Assembly: GCA_947493745.1 (NCBI GenBank)
Contig: CANLSM010000009.1
Coordinates: forward strand, 62,001-126,000
Direction of reading: 5' to 3'
Length of the DNA stretch: 64,000 bases
DNA from: an uncultured Paracoccaceae bacterium
GTDB taxonomy: Bacteria > Pseudomonadota > Alphaproteobacteria > Rhodobacterales > Rhodobacteraceae
Shown: positions 55,794 to 64,000 of the stretch, in pieces
How positions within the stretch are numbered: the stretch's first letter is position 1
How the letters are laid out: every line of letters starts with the position of its first letter
Notes under the pieces: generated by a model
Told to the model about the DNA's origin: nothing
What the model saw: the letters and a program-made list of their open reading frames with translations, nothing else
The model's database searches: none
Made by a program: the position numbers and the translations under genes

Positions 55794-56720
55794 ATGCCAA
55801 GACAGCGCATTGTCTCCATCTGTGGTCCCACGGCCAGCGGCAAGTCATCGTTGGCACTTCAGATTGCCCGGGCGGTCGATGGTGTCGTGTTGAACGCCGA
55901 CGCGCTTCAGGTCTATCGGTGTTGGAACGTGCTGACGGCTTGTCCCACGAAGTCGGACCTTTCTGCGACACGTCACAGGCTTTACCGCCATGTGGGTGCC
56001 GAGATCAGCTACTCGGTTGGCGACTGGCTTCGGGATGTCGAGCACGTCCTGGCCGAGACATCCCGGCCTGTCATAATCGTTGGTGGTACCGGGCTTTACC
56101 TCAGCAGTCTCACGACGGGTCTTGCCGATATTCCACCAATCCCGGCCGAGATCCGGGAAGAAGGTAATCGGCTGCGCGAAGCCGCCGGTTGCATTGCCTT
56201 TCTTGAAGTCCTTGCGGCGAACGATCCCGTAACCTATTCAAAAATAGACCAAAATAACCCCATGCGACTGCAACGGGCATGGGAGGTTTTGATAGCCACA
56301 AGCCGCCCGATATCAGACTGGCACAGGAAGACCGCGCCCGCACTTGTTGATCCGGATGCCGTGGTGACGGTCCATGTCACCTGCCCGACCGAGCGTCTGA
56401 ATACACGGATTGACGAGCGGTTTGACTGGATGATCGAAAATGGCGCTCTGGAGGAATGCGAGGCTGCGCTGGTGGGCGGATGGAACCCGGACTTGCCGTC
56501 TTCAAAGGCGCTCGGTGCCCGCGAGTTGATCAGCTACCTGCGGGGCGAAGTCAGCCTCCAGGCTGCGGCGGACCTGGCCAAGACAGCGACACATCAGTTC
56601 GCAAAGCGCCAGCGAACCTGGTTTCGGAGCAAGATGGGAGACTGGCCGACATATGTGAGTGAAAGGACATCCGATGCGGCTTTTGATCATATTTTAGAGG
56701 AGCTTACAGCACGATCCTGA
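55794..56720 (+). CDS. miaA: tRNA dimethylallyltransferase
   Basis: A 308-residue enzyme that adds the isopentenyl group to A37 of tRNAs reading UNN codons. Walker A is GPTASGKS, followed by LNADALQVYR, IVGGTGLYLSSL, RLQRAWEV and the C-terminal FAKRQRTWFR. The start is uncertain: an ATG at 55794 and a TTG at 55773 are both without good ribosome binding sites. The 3' end overlaps the convergent hflX gene by 17 bp. Some AT-ending codons (AAA ATA) occur more than in neighbours. Confidence 0.92.
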   Translation: MPRQRIVSICGPTASGKSSLALQIARAVDGVVLNADALQVYRCWNVLTACPTKSDLSATRHRLYRHVGAEISYSVGDWLRDVEHVLAETSRPVIIVGGTGLYLSSLTTGLADIPPIPAEIREEGNRLREAAGCIAFLEVLAANDPVTYSKIDQNNPMRLQRAWEVLIATSRPISDWHRKTAPALVDPDAVVTVHVTCPTERLNTRIDERFDWMIENGALEECEAALVGGWNPDLPSSKALGARELISYLRGEVSLQAAADLAKTATHQFAKRQRTWFRSKMGDWPTYVSERTSDAAFDHILEELTARS

Positions 56721-57963
56721 ACTGATTTCTGAGCTTTTCAGTCCAGATCACCTGCATCTCATAACCGGTTTTGGTCGTGCGCTCCGATGAAACCAGCTTG
56801 TTGTCAAACAGCCAGGCCCGTTTCCGGCCCTCATCAAAGCCGAGGCTGATCTTGTCTTCGAATGTCGGCTCGGAGGTGGACACCTCGATCATCTCACAAA
56901 GCGTATCCATCCCCTGCCCTGACAGCGCCGAGACGATGACAGTTTGCGGATCGCGCTCGACGGCACGTCGCAGCAGCGCTTCACGCTCGTCTTCGGCCAC
57001 GGCATCAATCTTGTTCCAGACCTCGATGATCTTGCTCTGCCGGGCCTCATCGACGCCAAGCTCCAGCAGAATGTTGCGGACGTCCTCGGCCTGCTCCTCG
57101 GTCTCGGCATGGGAGATGTCGCGCACATGCAGGATCAGATCGGCGTCCAGCACTTCCTCCAGCGTCGCACGAAAGGCGGCCACAAGCTGGGTCGGAAGGT
57201 CCGAGATGAAACCGACTGTGTCGGACAGAATGACCTTCTTGCCGGTCGGCAGTTCGATAGCCCGCATGGTCGGATCGAGCGTGGCAAAAAGCATGTCCTT
57301 CGCCATCACATCTGCGCCGGTCAAGCGATTGAAAAGCGTGGATTTTCCGGCGTTGGTATAGCCTACAAGCGCGACGATCGGGAACGGAACCTTGGCGCGT
57401 GCCGCACGATGCAGATGGCGTGTCTTGGTGACCTTCTTCAAGGCCCTGCGGATGCGGCCGATCTGGTCGTCAATCGCCCTCCGGTCGGCCTCGATCTGGG
57501 TCTCCCCAGGACCGCCGACAAACCCCAAGCCACCGCGCTGGCGCTCAAGGTGGGTCCAGGACCGCACGAGCCGCGATTTCTGATAGGTCAGATGCGCCAG
57601 ATCGACCTGAAGCACACCTTCGCGGGTCGCCGCGCGTTCGCCGAATATCTCAAGGATCAGGCCTGTACGGTCGAGGATCTTGACCTGCCAGAGTCGCTCC
57701 AGATTGCGCTGCTGGATCGGGGTGAGCGGGCCGTCTATCAGGACCAGCCCGATGTCGAGCGCTTCGCAGAGCGCCTTCAACTCATCAGCCTTGCCGGATC
57801 CGAACAGGTACCCTGCCCGCGGCTTGACCACCGGCACAACGCGCTGTTCGCAAATCTCGAGATCGAGCGCCTCGGCAAGGCTGACCGCCTCCGCCAGAGC
57901 GTGCTCGGGCGCGCGCAGGCGATCCTCCCGATTGAGATCAGGGTGAAGGACCAGCGTTTTCAT
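56704..57963 (-). CDS. hflX: GTPase HflX
   Basis: A 419-residue GTPase that binds 50S ribosomes and splits stalled ribosomes under stress. The N-terminal HflX domain is followed by a G domain with G1 GYTNAGKST, G3 DTVGFI and G4 NKID. The GFVGGPGETQIE segment is a family landmark. It starts 12 bp after hfq on the same strand, a conserved pair. Confidence 0.97.
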   Translation of the reverse strand: MKTLVLHPDLNREDRLRAPEHALAEAVSLAEALDLEICEQRVVPVVKPRAGYLFGSGKADELKALCEALDIGLVLIDGPLTPIQQRNLERLWQVKILDRTGLILEIFGERAATREGVLQVDLAHLTYQKSRLVRSWTHLERQRGGLGFVGGPGETQIEADRRAIDDQIGRIRRALKKVTKTRHLHRAARAKVPFPIVALVGYTNAGKSTLFNRLTGADVMAKDMLFATLDPTMRAIELPTGKKVILSDTVGFISDLPTQLVAAFRATLEEVLDADLILHVRDISHAETEEQAEDVRNILLELGVDEARQSKIIEVWNKIDAVAEDEREALLRRAVERDPQTVIVSALSGQGMDTLCEMIEVSTSEPTFEDKISLGFDEGRKRAWLFDNKLVSSERTTKTGYEMQVIWTEKLRNQFRIVL

Positions 57964-57975
57964 CCGGTGAGGCCC

Positions 57976-58215
57976 TTAGGCGCTGTCTTCTCCGTCATAG
58001 AGAGACACAGGCTGCGATGGCATGATCGTGGAAATGGCATGTTTATAGACCAGTTGCGACTGACCATCTCTGCGCAAGAGAGTACAGAAATTGTCAAACC
58101 AGGTAATGACCCCCTGCAGCTTCACGCCGTTCACCAGAAAGATCGTCACGGGAATTTTGCTTTTCCGGACATTGTTCAGGAAAGCATCTTGCAGGTTCTG
58201 CTTGTCGCCAGCCAT
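57976..58215 (-). CDS. hfq: RNA chaperone Hfq
   Basis: A 79-residue Sm-like protein that pairs small RNAs with mRNAs. Sm1 is [20 protein letters not shown], seen here by its core [10 protein letters not shown], and Sm2 is [10 protein letters not shown] with the YKHAIST signature. The C-terminal tail is short, typical of alphaproteobacteria. It is followed by hflX. Upstream, 136 bp separate it from trkH, enough for its own promoter. Confidence 0.98.
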   Translation of the reverse strand: MAGDKQNLQDAFLNNVRKSKIPVTIFLVNGVKLQGVITWFDNFCTLLRRDGQSQLVYKHAISTIMPSQPVSLYDGEDSA

Positions 58216-58351
58216 TGTCTTAGCCTTCAGTCTTGTTGGGCCCCGATTGAGTGAGGCCAGTGATTGTTGTTGCCTATACTATGGGGGTGCAGTGCACAAA
58301 ATTCCAGTGCAAACTCGCCGCACCTGACGAGATGTTTACTAATTGGGCAGT

Positions 58352-59866
58352 TTACTGCCGCCAGTATTCCGGGTTGAAAAGAGCAATGACCACAAGGGCT
58401 TCAAGACGGCCAAAGATCATCGCGATGCAAAGCACCGCTTTCTCCGATGTTGCGAGCGTGCTGTAGTTCAGATCCTGGGCGAGTGTGTTGATTGCAGGCC
58501 CCGTGTTGGTCAGCGAGGCGACGGAAAGCGCCATCGCGTCCTCGAATGCCACCCCCTGAACAGTCAGGAGCAGCATGCAGACCGCCAGTCCCAACAGGAA
58601 CATCATCAGGAATATCCAGGCGATATAGGCCCCTTCCCTGCGGATACGCCGGGCGGTCATGCCCGCGCCTCCGACGCTGTTGGGATGGACCAGTCGACGC
58701 ATCTCGCGCAGTCCATGTTTGTAAAGCGCATAGACCCGCAGGAGCTTGATCCCGCCAGCGGTTGTCGCGACGCCGCCGCCAATCACCGACAATCCCAAAA
58801 GCACGAGCCCCGGCGTTTCCAGTCCGGACCAGCTCTGCGCCGTTGACCAGTCGGCGCTCACAAGACCGAATGTGGTCAGAAACGACATCACCGTGAAGGC
58901 ACTGCCCCAGAAGGCCTGCGCTGCGGCCTGAAAGTTCTCCTGCTCCTCCACTTCGAATGCACCGATGAAATGACGGATCACCAGCAGGCTGGAGACGATC
59001 AGCACGAACATCAGCGCCAGTTTGACCTCCGGGTCAGAGCCCGTGAGCGCGGGGCGGACATTGGCAAATGTCTCGTTGATCCATCGGTGGCTGACGGCCA
59101 GAAACAGGAATGCGAAGATCAGGATTTCACCAATATAGCCCGACGAGGTTTCCGAAAGCCCGTCCAGCGGCGTAATGCCACTGGTCGCCAGAACCGACAT
59201 CGCATGGCAAAGCGCGACAAAGGCCCTGTCGCCCGCAATCATCAGGGCGATGGCCAGCACGGCGGTCAGGGCGACATAGGGCGGAGCGAGTTGTTTTGCC
59301 TGCCGGATCAGCCGGTCATTCGCCTCCATCGCCCCGCCAAGGGAACGGCGCGCGGTCGCCATTCGATTGCCGGTCACGGTTGACTCAATCTCAAAACCGC
59401 CCAACTGCATCGGCTCCAGCACTGCAAGGGCTGCGAGAAGGAACAGAAAACCGCCAATCCAGCCGACAAAGGCCCGCCAGAGATGCAACGGCTCCGCCAG
59501 TCGTTCGGGCGCATCAAAGATCGAAGCCCCGGTGGTGGTCATGCTGGAGAGCATCTCGAAATAGGCCTCGGTCCAGCCGATGGATTTCACGACGTGATCG
59601 AGCGGCATGGCAAGCATGATCGGCAGCAGAAAATAGGCCATCAGCAACGTGATGAGCTGATAGCGCGCAGTTACACGCGGATGGCGGTCCATGGTCCCGA
59701 GCCCCAGGATGAACGAGACGATGGCAAAGAAGGTGCCATGGTAGAAGAACGCCCGCGCAATATCCCAGTCTTCCAGACGGATCGCATGCAGCATCGGAAC
59801 CACCATGGAAACCGAGCCAATCAGCATCAGGATCACGAAGAGCGGAAACTCGCGGAGCAGTCGCAT
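58352..59866 (-). CDS. trkH: potassium uptake protein TrkH
   Basis: A 504-residue inner-membrane K+ channel subunit with about ten helices. The four selectivity-filter-like loops are recognisable as SMTTTGAS, SVLATSGI, FLTTFGLV and SLTNTGPA. It works with the cytoplasmic gating ring TrkA, whose gene ends 3 bp upstream, so the pair is one operon. Confidence 0.93.
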   Translation of the reverse strand: MRLLREFPLFVILMLIGSVSMVVPMLHAIRLEDWDIARAFFYHGTFFAIVSFILGLGTMDRHPRVTARYQLITLLMAYFLLPIMLAMPLDHVVKSIGWTEAYFEMLSSMTTTGASIFDAPERLAEPLHLWRAFVGWIGGFLFLLAALAVLEPMQLGGFEIESTVTGNRMATARRSLGGAMEANDRLIRQAKQLAPPYVALTAVLAIALMIAGDRAFVALCHAMSVLATSGITPLDGLSETSSGYIGEILIFAFLFLAVSHRWINETFANVRPALTGSDPEVKLALMFVLIVSSLLVIRHFIGAFEVEEQENFQAAAQAFWGSAFTVMSFLTTFGLVSADWSTAQSWSGLETPGLVLLGLSVIGGGVATTAGGIKLLRVYALYKHGLREMRRLVHPNSVGGAGMTARRIRREGAYIAWIFLMMFLLGLAVCMLLLTVQGVAFEDAMALSVASLTNTGPAINTLAQDLNYSTLATSEKAVLCIAMIFGRLEALVVIALFNPEYWRQ

Positions 59867-59869
59867 GTC

Positions 59870-61246
59870 TTAGAAGAAGTCGATCGAGACCTGGAACAAT
59901 CGCTCCACGCGGGTCACGTCTTCCTTGAGCGTAAAGACCGTCACGACATCGCCTTCCTCGATGCGGGTGTCGCCCCGCGGCACGATGATCTCATCTCTCT
60001 TGGCGATTGTGCCGACCATGGCGCTTTCGGGCCATCCGACTTCGTGGAAAAGCTTGCCCGCAATCGGGGATGTGCTCAGCACCTGCGCCTCCAGAACCTC
60101 GGCCTCACCGTCGCCGATGGAATAGACCGCGCGGATCCGCCCGTGCCGGATATGGCGCAGAATGGAGGACACCGTCGTTGCGCGCGGATTGATATAGGCG
60201 TCGATGGAAAGCGGCTCCATCAGCGAGATCAGCGTCGGATCATTGACCAGCGAGATCACCATCGGACACCCCTCGGCCTTGGCGCGGGCGCAGGAAAGCA
60301 GGTTGACCTTGTCATCATCGGTCAGCGCCAGCAGCGCATCGGTCTTGTCCAGATTGGCCTCTTCGAGAAGGTCCATGTCCAGCCCGTCACCGTTGAGCAC
60401 GATCGTGCGATCCAGCGCATCCGCCGCCCCTTCCGCGACATGGCGGTTCTTTTCGATTATCTTGACGCGGATTTTTTCGGGTTTGCCTTCCAGCGTCCGC
60501 GCGACCTGAAGCCCGACATTTCCGCCGCCCACAATGATCACCCTCGAGGGTGCCATGTTCGTCTTGCCGAAAATCTCCATGGTGCGGGGCACATCATCGG
60601 TCGCGGAAAATATGTAGACCTGATCGTTGACATAAAGCTGGTCCTGCGGCTCCGGCGTGAAGAGATGCCCCTTGCGCCTGATCCCGACCACGACCGCACG
60701 AAGGGTCGAGAACAGCTCGGACAACTGGCGCAGCGGCGTGTTGATCACGGCGCAATCGTCGTTGATCGAGATCCCCACAAGCTGGGCCCGGCCATCCAGA
60801 AACGCCTCTGTGTCAAACGCGGCCGGCGCGGCAAGGCGCTGCATCGCGGCATCGGCGACCTCGCGCTCGGGCGAGATGACCACATCAATCGGCAGATGAT
60901 CGCGGCGATAGAGGTCCGAGTAAATGGCGTCGAGATATGATTGCGCCCGCAGCCTTGCCACCTTGCGCGGCACTGCAAAGACCGAATGCGCCACCTGACA
61001 GGTCACCATATTGACCTCATCGGATTGCGTGGCCGCGATCAGCATATCCGCATCGCGCGCGCCCGCCCGTTCCAGCACGTCGGGATGCGAGGCAAAGCCG
61101 GTAATGCCGCTCACATCAAGAATATCCGTGATCCGCCGGATCAGCGGCGCCTGATTGTCGATCACGGTGACGCTGTTGTCCTCGCCCGAAAGATGGCGGG
61201 CCAGCTGCCAGCCGACCTGACCGGCTCCGCAAATGATCACTTTCAT
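59870..61246 (-). CDS. trkA: Trk system potassium regulator TrkA
   Basis: A 458-residue cytoplasmic protein with two RCK repeats. Each has a Rossmann NAD-binding site: CGAGQVGWQL at the N-terminus and VGGGNVGLQVA near residue 235. TrkA_C domains follow each. It forms the gating ring on TrkH. It starts 32 bp after ntrX and is likely transcribed with the ntrYX genes. Confidence 0.96.
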   Translation of the reverse strand: MKVIICGAGQVGWQLARHLSGEDNSVTVIDNQAPLIRRITDILDVSGITGFASHPDVLERAGARDADMLIAATQSDEVNMVTCQVAHSVFAVPRKVARLRAQSYLDAIYSDLYRRDHLPIDVVISPEREVADAAMQRLAAPAAFDTEAFLDGRAQLVGISINDDCAVINTPLRQLSELFSTLRAVVVGIRRKGHLFTPEPQDQLYVNDQVYIFSATDDVPRTMEIFGKTNMAPSRVIIVGGGNVGLQVARTLEGKPEKIRVKIIEKNRHVAEGAADALDRTIVLNGDGLDMDLLEEANLDKTDALLALTDDDKVNLLSCARAKAEGCPMVISLVNDPTLISLMEPLSIDAYINPRATTVSSILRHIRHGRIRAVYSIGDGEAEVLEAQVLSTSPIAGKLFHEVGWPESAMVGTIAKRDEIIVPRGDTRIEEGDVVTVFTLKEDVTRVERLFQVSIDFF

Positions 61247-61278
61247 CGCGCTGTCCCCTGTTTCACGCAGGCATCCGG

Positions 61279-62691
61279 TCAGACCGCATCGTCAAGCGCA
61301 TCGGCCGTGGCAACGCGCGCGCCGCCGCGTGCGGTCGTGATCACGTTCAGGGATTTCAGTTTGCGGTGCAAGGCCGAACGCTCCATTCCGACAAAGCTTG
61401 CGGTGCGCGAGATGTTTCCGCCAAACCGGTTGATCTGGGCAATCAGGTATTCGCGCTCGAACATCTCGCGGGCCTCACGCAGAGGCATGCCTGCATAGGT
61501 CGCTGAAATCAGGGCGACGACGTCGTCACTGTTGCGATCCGCCCCCTCGGAGGGGAATTCCTTGGCATCGATATCGCCACTGTCCGCCCCCAGGATCAGG
61601 CACCGCTCCACGACATTGCGCAATTGCCGGATGTTTCCCGGCCAGTTCATGGTTTGCAGATGTGCCTCCGCATCGGCGCTTAACTGGCGCAGCGGAAGGC
61701 CCTGGGTCGCATTCAGGGTCTCGACAAAATGCGCCGCAAGCTCAGGAATATCCTCGCGCCGTGCATCGAGCGGAGGGACCGAGATCGGAACCACGTTCAG
61801 TCGATGATAAAGCTCCTCGCGGAAGGTGCCGGCCGCAATCTCCGCCATCAGATCCCTGTTGGTTGCCGAGATCACCCGCACATCGACCCGCACGATGTCA
61901 TTGCCGCCGGCGCGCGTGAATGCCTGATCGACCAGCACACGCAGGATCTTGGACTGGGTGCCGATGGGCATATCCGCCACTTCATCAAAGAACAGAATGC
62001 CGCCATGGGCCTGCTCGAAAAGACCCGGTTCATGACCGCGATCGGAGCTGTAGCGCCCGAAGAGCACCTCTTCCATCTGCGCAGGCTCGATCCCTGCCGA
62101 GTTGACACAAACAAAGGGCGCGCCTGCGCGATCCGAGCGGCTGTGAAGATAACGGGCGGCGACCTCTTTGCCGACACCGGACGCGCCGGTCAGCATCACC
62201 CTGCCATTGCCGCGGGCGACCTTGTCGAGCTGCCCCTTAAGCGACTTCAACGCGGCGCTTGAGCCGATCATTTCCGACGACGTGACGTCCTTGGTGCGCA
62301 GTTCCGCATTCTCCCGGCGCAGACGTGAGGTCTCCAGCGCGCGGCTGATCACCACCATCAGCTGGTCGATATTGAAAGGCTTTTCGATGAAGTCATAGGC
62401 CCCCTGTTTTACGGCGGCGACAGCGATCTCGATATTGCCATGGCCCGAAATGATGACGACAGGGATCGCGGGATTATCGCGCTTGACGGCCTTGAGGATA
62501 TCGATGCCGTCGAGCTGACTGTCCTTCAGCCAGATATCAAGGATGATCAGCGCAGGCGCTTCCCGGTTCACTTCGGCAAACGCGCTCGTGCTGTCCCAGG
62601 CCAGCCGTGTCGTATGCCCTTCATCCTCTAGGATGTCCGAGATCAGTTCCCTGATGTCCTTCTCATCATCAACGACCAGTATGTCGCCCAT
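61279..62691 (-). CDS. ntrX: response regulator NtrX
   Basis: A 470-residue NtrC-family regulator. The receiver has the phosphorylation site Asp52 (LIILDIW), the AAA+ domain has Walker A GASGVGKE near residue 168 and Walker B GILFFDEVAD, and the C-terminal Fis-type helix-turn-helix includes NISRTASFVGMERSALHRKL, noted by TASFVGMERSAL. The sigma-54-contacting GAFTGA loop is absent: the region reads VLFGRYSSDRGHEPGLFEQ. This suggests it does not activate sigma-54 in the usual way. It is 17 bp downstream of ntrY. Confidence 0.95.
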   Translation of the reverse strand: MGDILVVDDEKDIRELISDILEDEGHTTRLAWDSTSAFAEVNREAPALIILDIWLKDSQLDGIDILKAVKRDNPAIPVVIISGHGNIEIAVAAVKQGAYDFIEKPFNIDQLMVVISRALETSRLRRENAELRTKDVTSSEMIGSSAALKSLKGQLDKVARGNGRVMLTGASGVGKEVAARYLHSRSDRAGAPFVCVNSAGIEPAQMEEVLFGRYSSDRGHEPGLFEQAHGGILFFDEVADMPIGTQSKILRVLVDQAFTRAGGNDIVRVDVRVISATNRDLMAEIAAGTFREELYHRLNVVPISVPPLDARREDIPELAAHFVETLNATQGLPLRQLSADAEAHLQTMNWPGNIRQLRNVVERCLILGADSGDIDAKEFPSEGADRNSDDVVALISATYAGMPLREAREMFEREYLIAQINRFGGNISRTASFVGMERSALHRKLKSLNVITTARGGARVATADALDDAV

Positions 62692-62708
62692 GTCGTTTCC
62701 CCTCTAGC

Positions 62709-64000
62709 CTATGCAATAGCAGCCTGTTTTGGATCCTGTTCAATCGATGCCGAGACCGACAACGGCAGCAGGATGCGGGCCTCGGCCCCGAAATGCCCGT
62801 CTGCCGACCATGCCGGAGCGTCAAGCAGGTCCAGCTTGCCGCCGTGTTCCTCGATGATCTTTTTCACAATCGACAACCCCAACCCGGTCCCCTTGTCGCG
62901 ATTGGTGACATATGGCTCGAAGAGCCGTCGCCGATGTTCGGGCAACCCGATACCGTTATCCTGCAGTTGAAGCAACAGAACGCCGCCCTGCTCCTCTGCG
63001 ATCACGTCGATGCGGGGCTTGAAGCCGTTTGGCGTGCTTTTTATCTTTTCATCAATGGCTTCGGCGGCATTCTTCAGAAGATTTGTCAGTGCTTGCGAGA
63101 TCAGTGTCGGATCGACCATGGCAAAAATCGTCGCCTTGGGCATCTGCAGATCATAGGTGATGTCCGGTCGCGCGGTTTCCTGAAGCAGCACCGCATCGCG
63201 TATCAGAAGCGACAGGTTGATCTCGCGACGCTCCGCTGCCGGCATGCGCGCAAACTTGGAGAACTCGTCGACGATCCTGCGCAGATCGCCGGTCTGGCGA
63301 ATGATCACGTCCGAATACTGTTCCAGCGTCGCCCTTTGATCGCCGACCAGCGGGGAGAACTTGCGCCGCAGCCGCTCCGCCGACAACTGGATCGGCGTGA
63401 GCGGGTTCTTGATCTCATGAGCGATCCGTCGCGCCACATCGCCCCAGGCCGCCATCCGCTGGGCCGAGACCAGATCGGACACATCGTCGAAGGTCACGAC
63501 ATAGCCCTCAAGATCACCCTCCGATCCCAGCCGGGCGGACATGCGCACCAGAAGGGTTTCCTCCCGCCCGCGTCGCGAAAGGCGAACCTCTCCTTGAGAC
63601 GCACTGCGGGCATTGTCTTCAAGCTTTTGAAAAAGTTCGGAAAACTCCGGCACAGCCTGTTGCAGATGCACCTTGGAGGGGATGATTTCCGCCAGTGAAA
63701 GAAGCTCCACCGCCGCGCTGTTCATCATCTCGATCCGGCCCTGATCGTCGAGGCCGATAACACCTGCCGTGACCCCGCTCAGGATCGAGTCGAAAAGCCG
63801 TCGCGCCCTCTCGGTCTCGGTGTTCACCTCGATCAGCGCATCTCGCTGCCCCTTCACCTGCTGGGTCATCCGGTTAAAAACACGGCCCAGCATGGCGATC
63901 TCGTCGTCGGATTTCTCCTCCCGGACCTGAACATCCAGGTCCCCTGCCCCAACCCGTTGTGCGGCCGCCGCCAGCCGACCGACGGGGCGCGACAGCCGCT
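62709..64000 (-). CDS. ntrY: sensor histidine kinase NtrY (3' part; start is outside the window)
   Basis: The frame is open to the window edge, so the N-terminal membrane and periplasmic domains are missing. The visible part contains the end of a HAMP domain (AGDLDVQVREEKSDDEIA), a PAS-like domain, the DHp box IAHEIKNPLTPIQLS with the phosphorylated His, and the ATPase motifs DNGIGLP and GTGLGLSIV. NtrY with NtrX controls nitrogen and redox responses in alphaproteobacteria. Confidence 0.95.
   Translation of the reverse strand, partial: RLSRPVGRLAAAAQRVGAGDLDVQVREEKSDDEIAMLGRVFNRMTQQVKGQRDALIEVNTETERARRLFDSILSGVTAGVIGLDDQGRIEMMNSAAVELLSLAEIIPSKVHLQQAVPEFSELFQKLEDNARSASQGEVRLSRRGREETLLVRMSARLGSEGDLEGYVVTFDDVSDLVSAQRMAAWGDVARRIAHEIKNPLTPIQLSAERLRRKFSPLVGDQRATLEQYSDVIIRQTGDLRRIVDEFSKFARMPAAERREINLSLLIRDAVLLQETARPDITYDLQMPKATIFAMVDPTLISQALTNLLKNAAEAIDEKIKSTPNGFKPRIDVIAEEQGGVLLLQLQDNGIGLPEHRRRLFEPYVTNRDKGTGLGLSIVKKIIEEHGGKLDLLDAPAWSADGHFGAEARILLPLSVSASIEQDPKQAAIA

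Overview
This window is a high-GC chromosomal segment of an alphaproteobacterium, almost certainly a marine roseobacter-type Rhodobacteraceae. The evidence is the ntrY-ntrX-trkA-trkH-hfq-hflX order, the NDUFA12-mlaD-DUF2155-aat-accC-accB order, a suf operon containing membrane genes, a Hint_2-domain protein, and a DMSP lyase (DddP) whose metal ligands are all present. No phage, insertion sequence, plasmid function or CRISPR array was seen. Most of the window is compact core genome.

Layout. (a) 1-6055: 3' part of a Suf iron-sulfur operon on the + strand: the tail of a YbjQ-like gene, two small membrane proteins, sufC, sufD, three consecutive Yip1-type membrane genes, then sufS. (b) 6052-12127: penicillin acylase family protein (-), a 3-hydroxyisobutyrate-dehydrogenase-type enzyme with rpe (+), and parE (-). 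(c) 12511-17430: an alpha/beta hydrolase-OsmC fusion and dddP (-), diverging from a membrane endonuclease/phosphatase-fold protein and a methyltransferase (+). (d) 17451-21718: glnB-glnA (-), the bifunctional NAD(P)HX repair enzyme (+) and a Hint protein (-). (e) 21856-28295: tRNA-Leu(UAG), tig, a PHB-depolymerase-like esterase (-), clpP, clpX, a RidA-family protein, the complex I accessory subunit NDUFA12, mlaD and DUF2155. (f) 28259-32993 (-): aat, accC-accB, a DsbA-like thiol oxidoreductase and an M48 metalloprotease. (g) 33008-44329: aminotransferase (+), rne (-), then amidase, PBP1A, prfB, an S8 peptidase and a small partner gene (+). (h) 44379-47628 (-): bactofilin with an M23 peptidase, then a DUF455 ferritin-like protein with Bcp. 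(i) 47750-56720 (+): an AsmA-like giant, queA, an MFS transporter, DUF924, lpdA and miaA. (j) 56704-64000 (-): hflX, hfq, trkH, trkA, ntrX and the 3' part of ntrY.

Functional themes are Fe-S cluster assembly, protein quality control (Tig, ClpXP, Aat as an N-end-rule enzyme, M48), envelope growth and shape (AmiC-like amidase, PBP1A, bactofilin/M23), nitrogen control (GlnB, GlnA, NtrYX) and DMSP use.

The observations most worth a second look are: the intracellular-type S8 peptidase followed by a small protein that looks like a stand-alone I9-type propeptide or inhibitor; the Yip1 triplet inside the suf operon; DddP beside a hydrolase-OsmC fusion; NtrX without the GAFTGA motif; a glnA terminator that also encodes the C-terminus of the convergent methyltransferase; and several convergent gene pairs that share their stop-codon bases.
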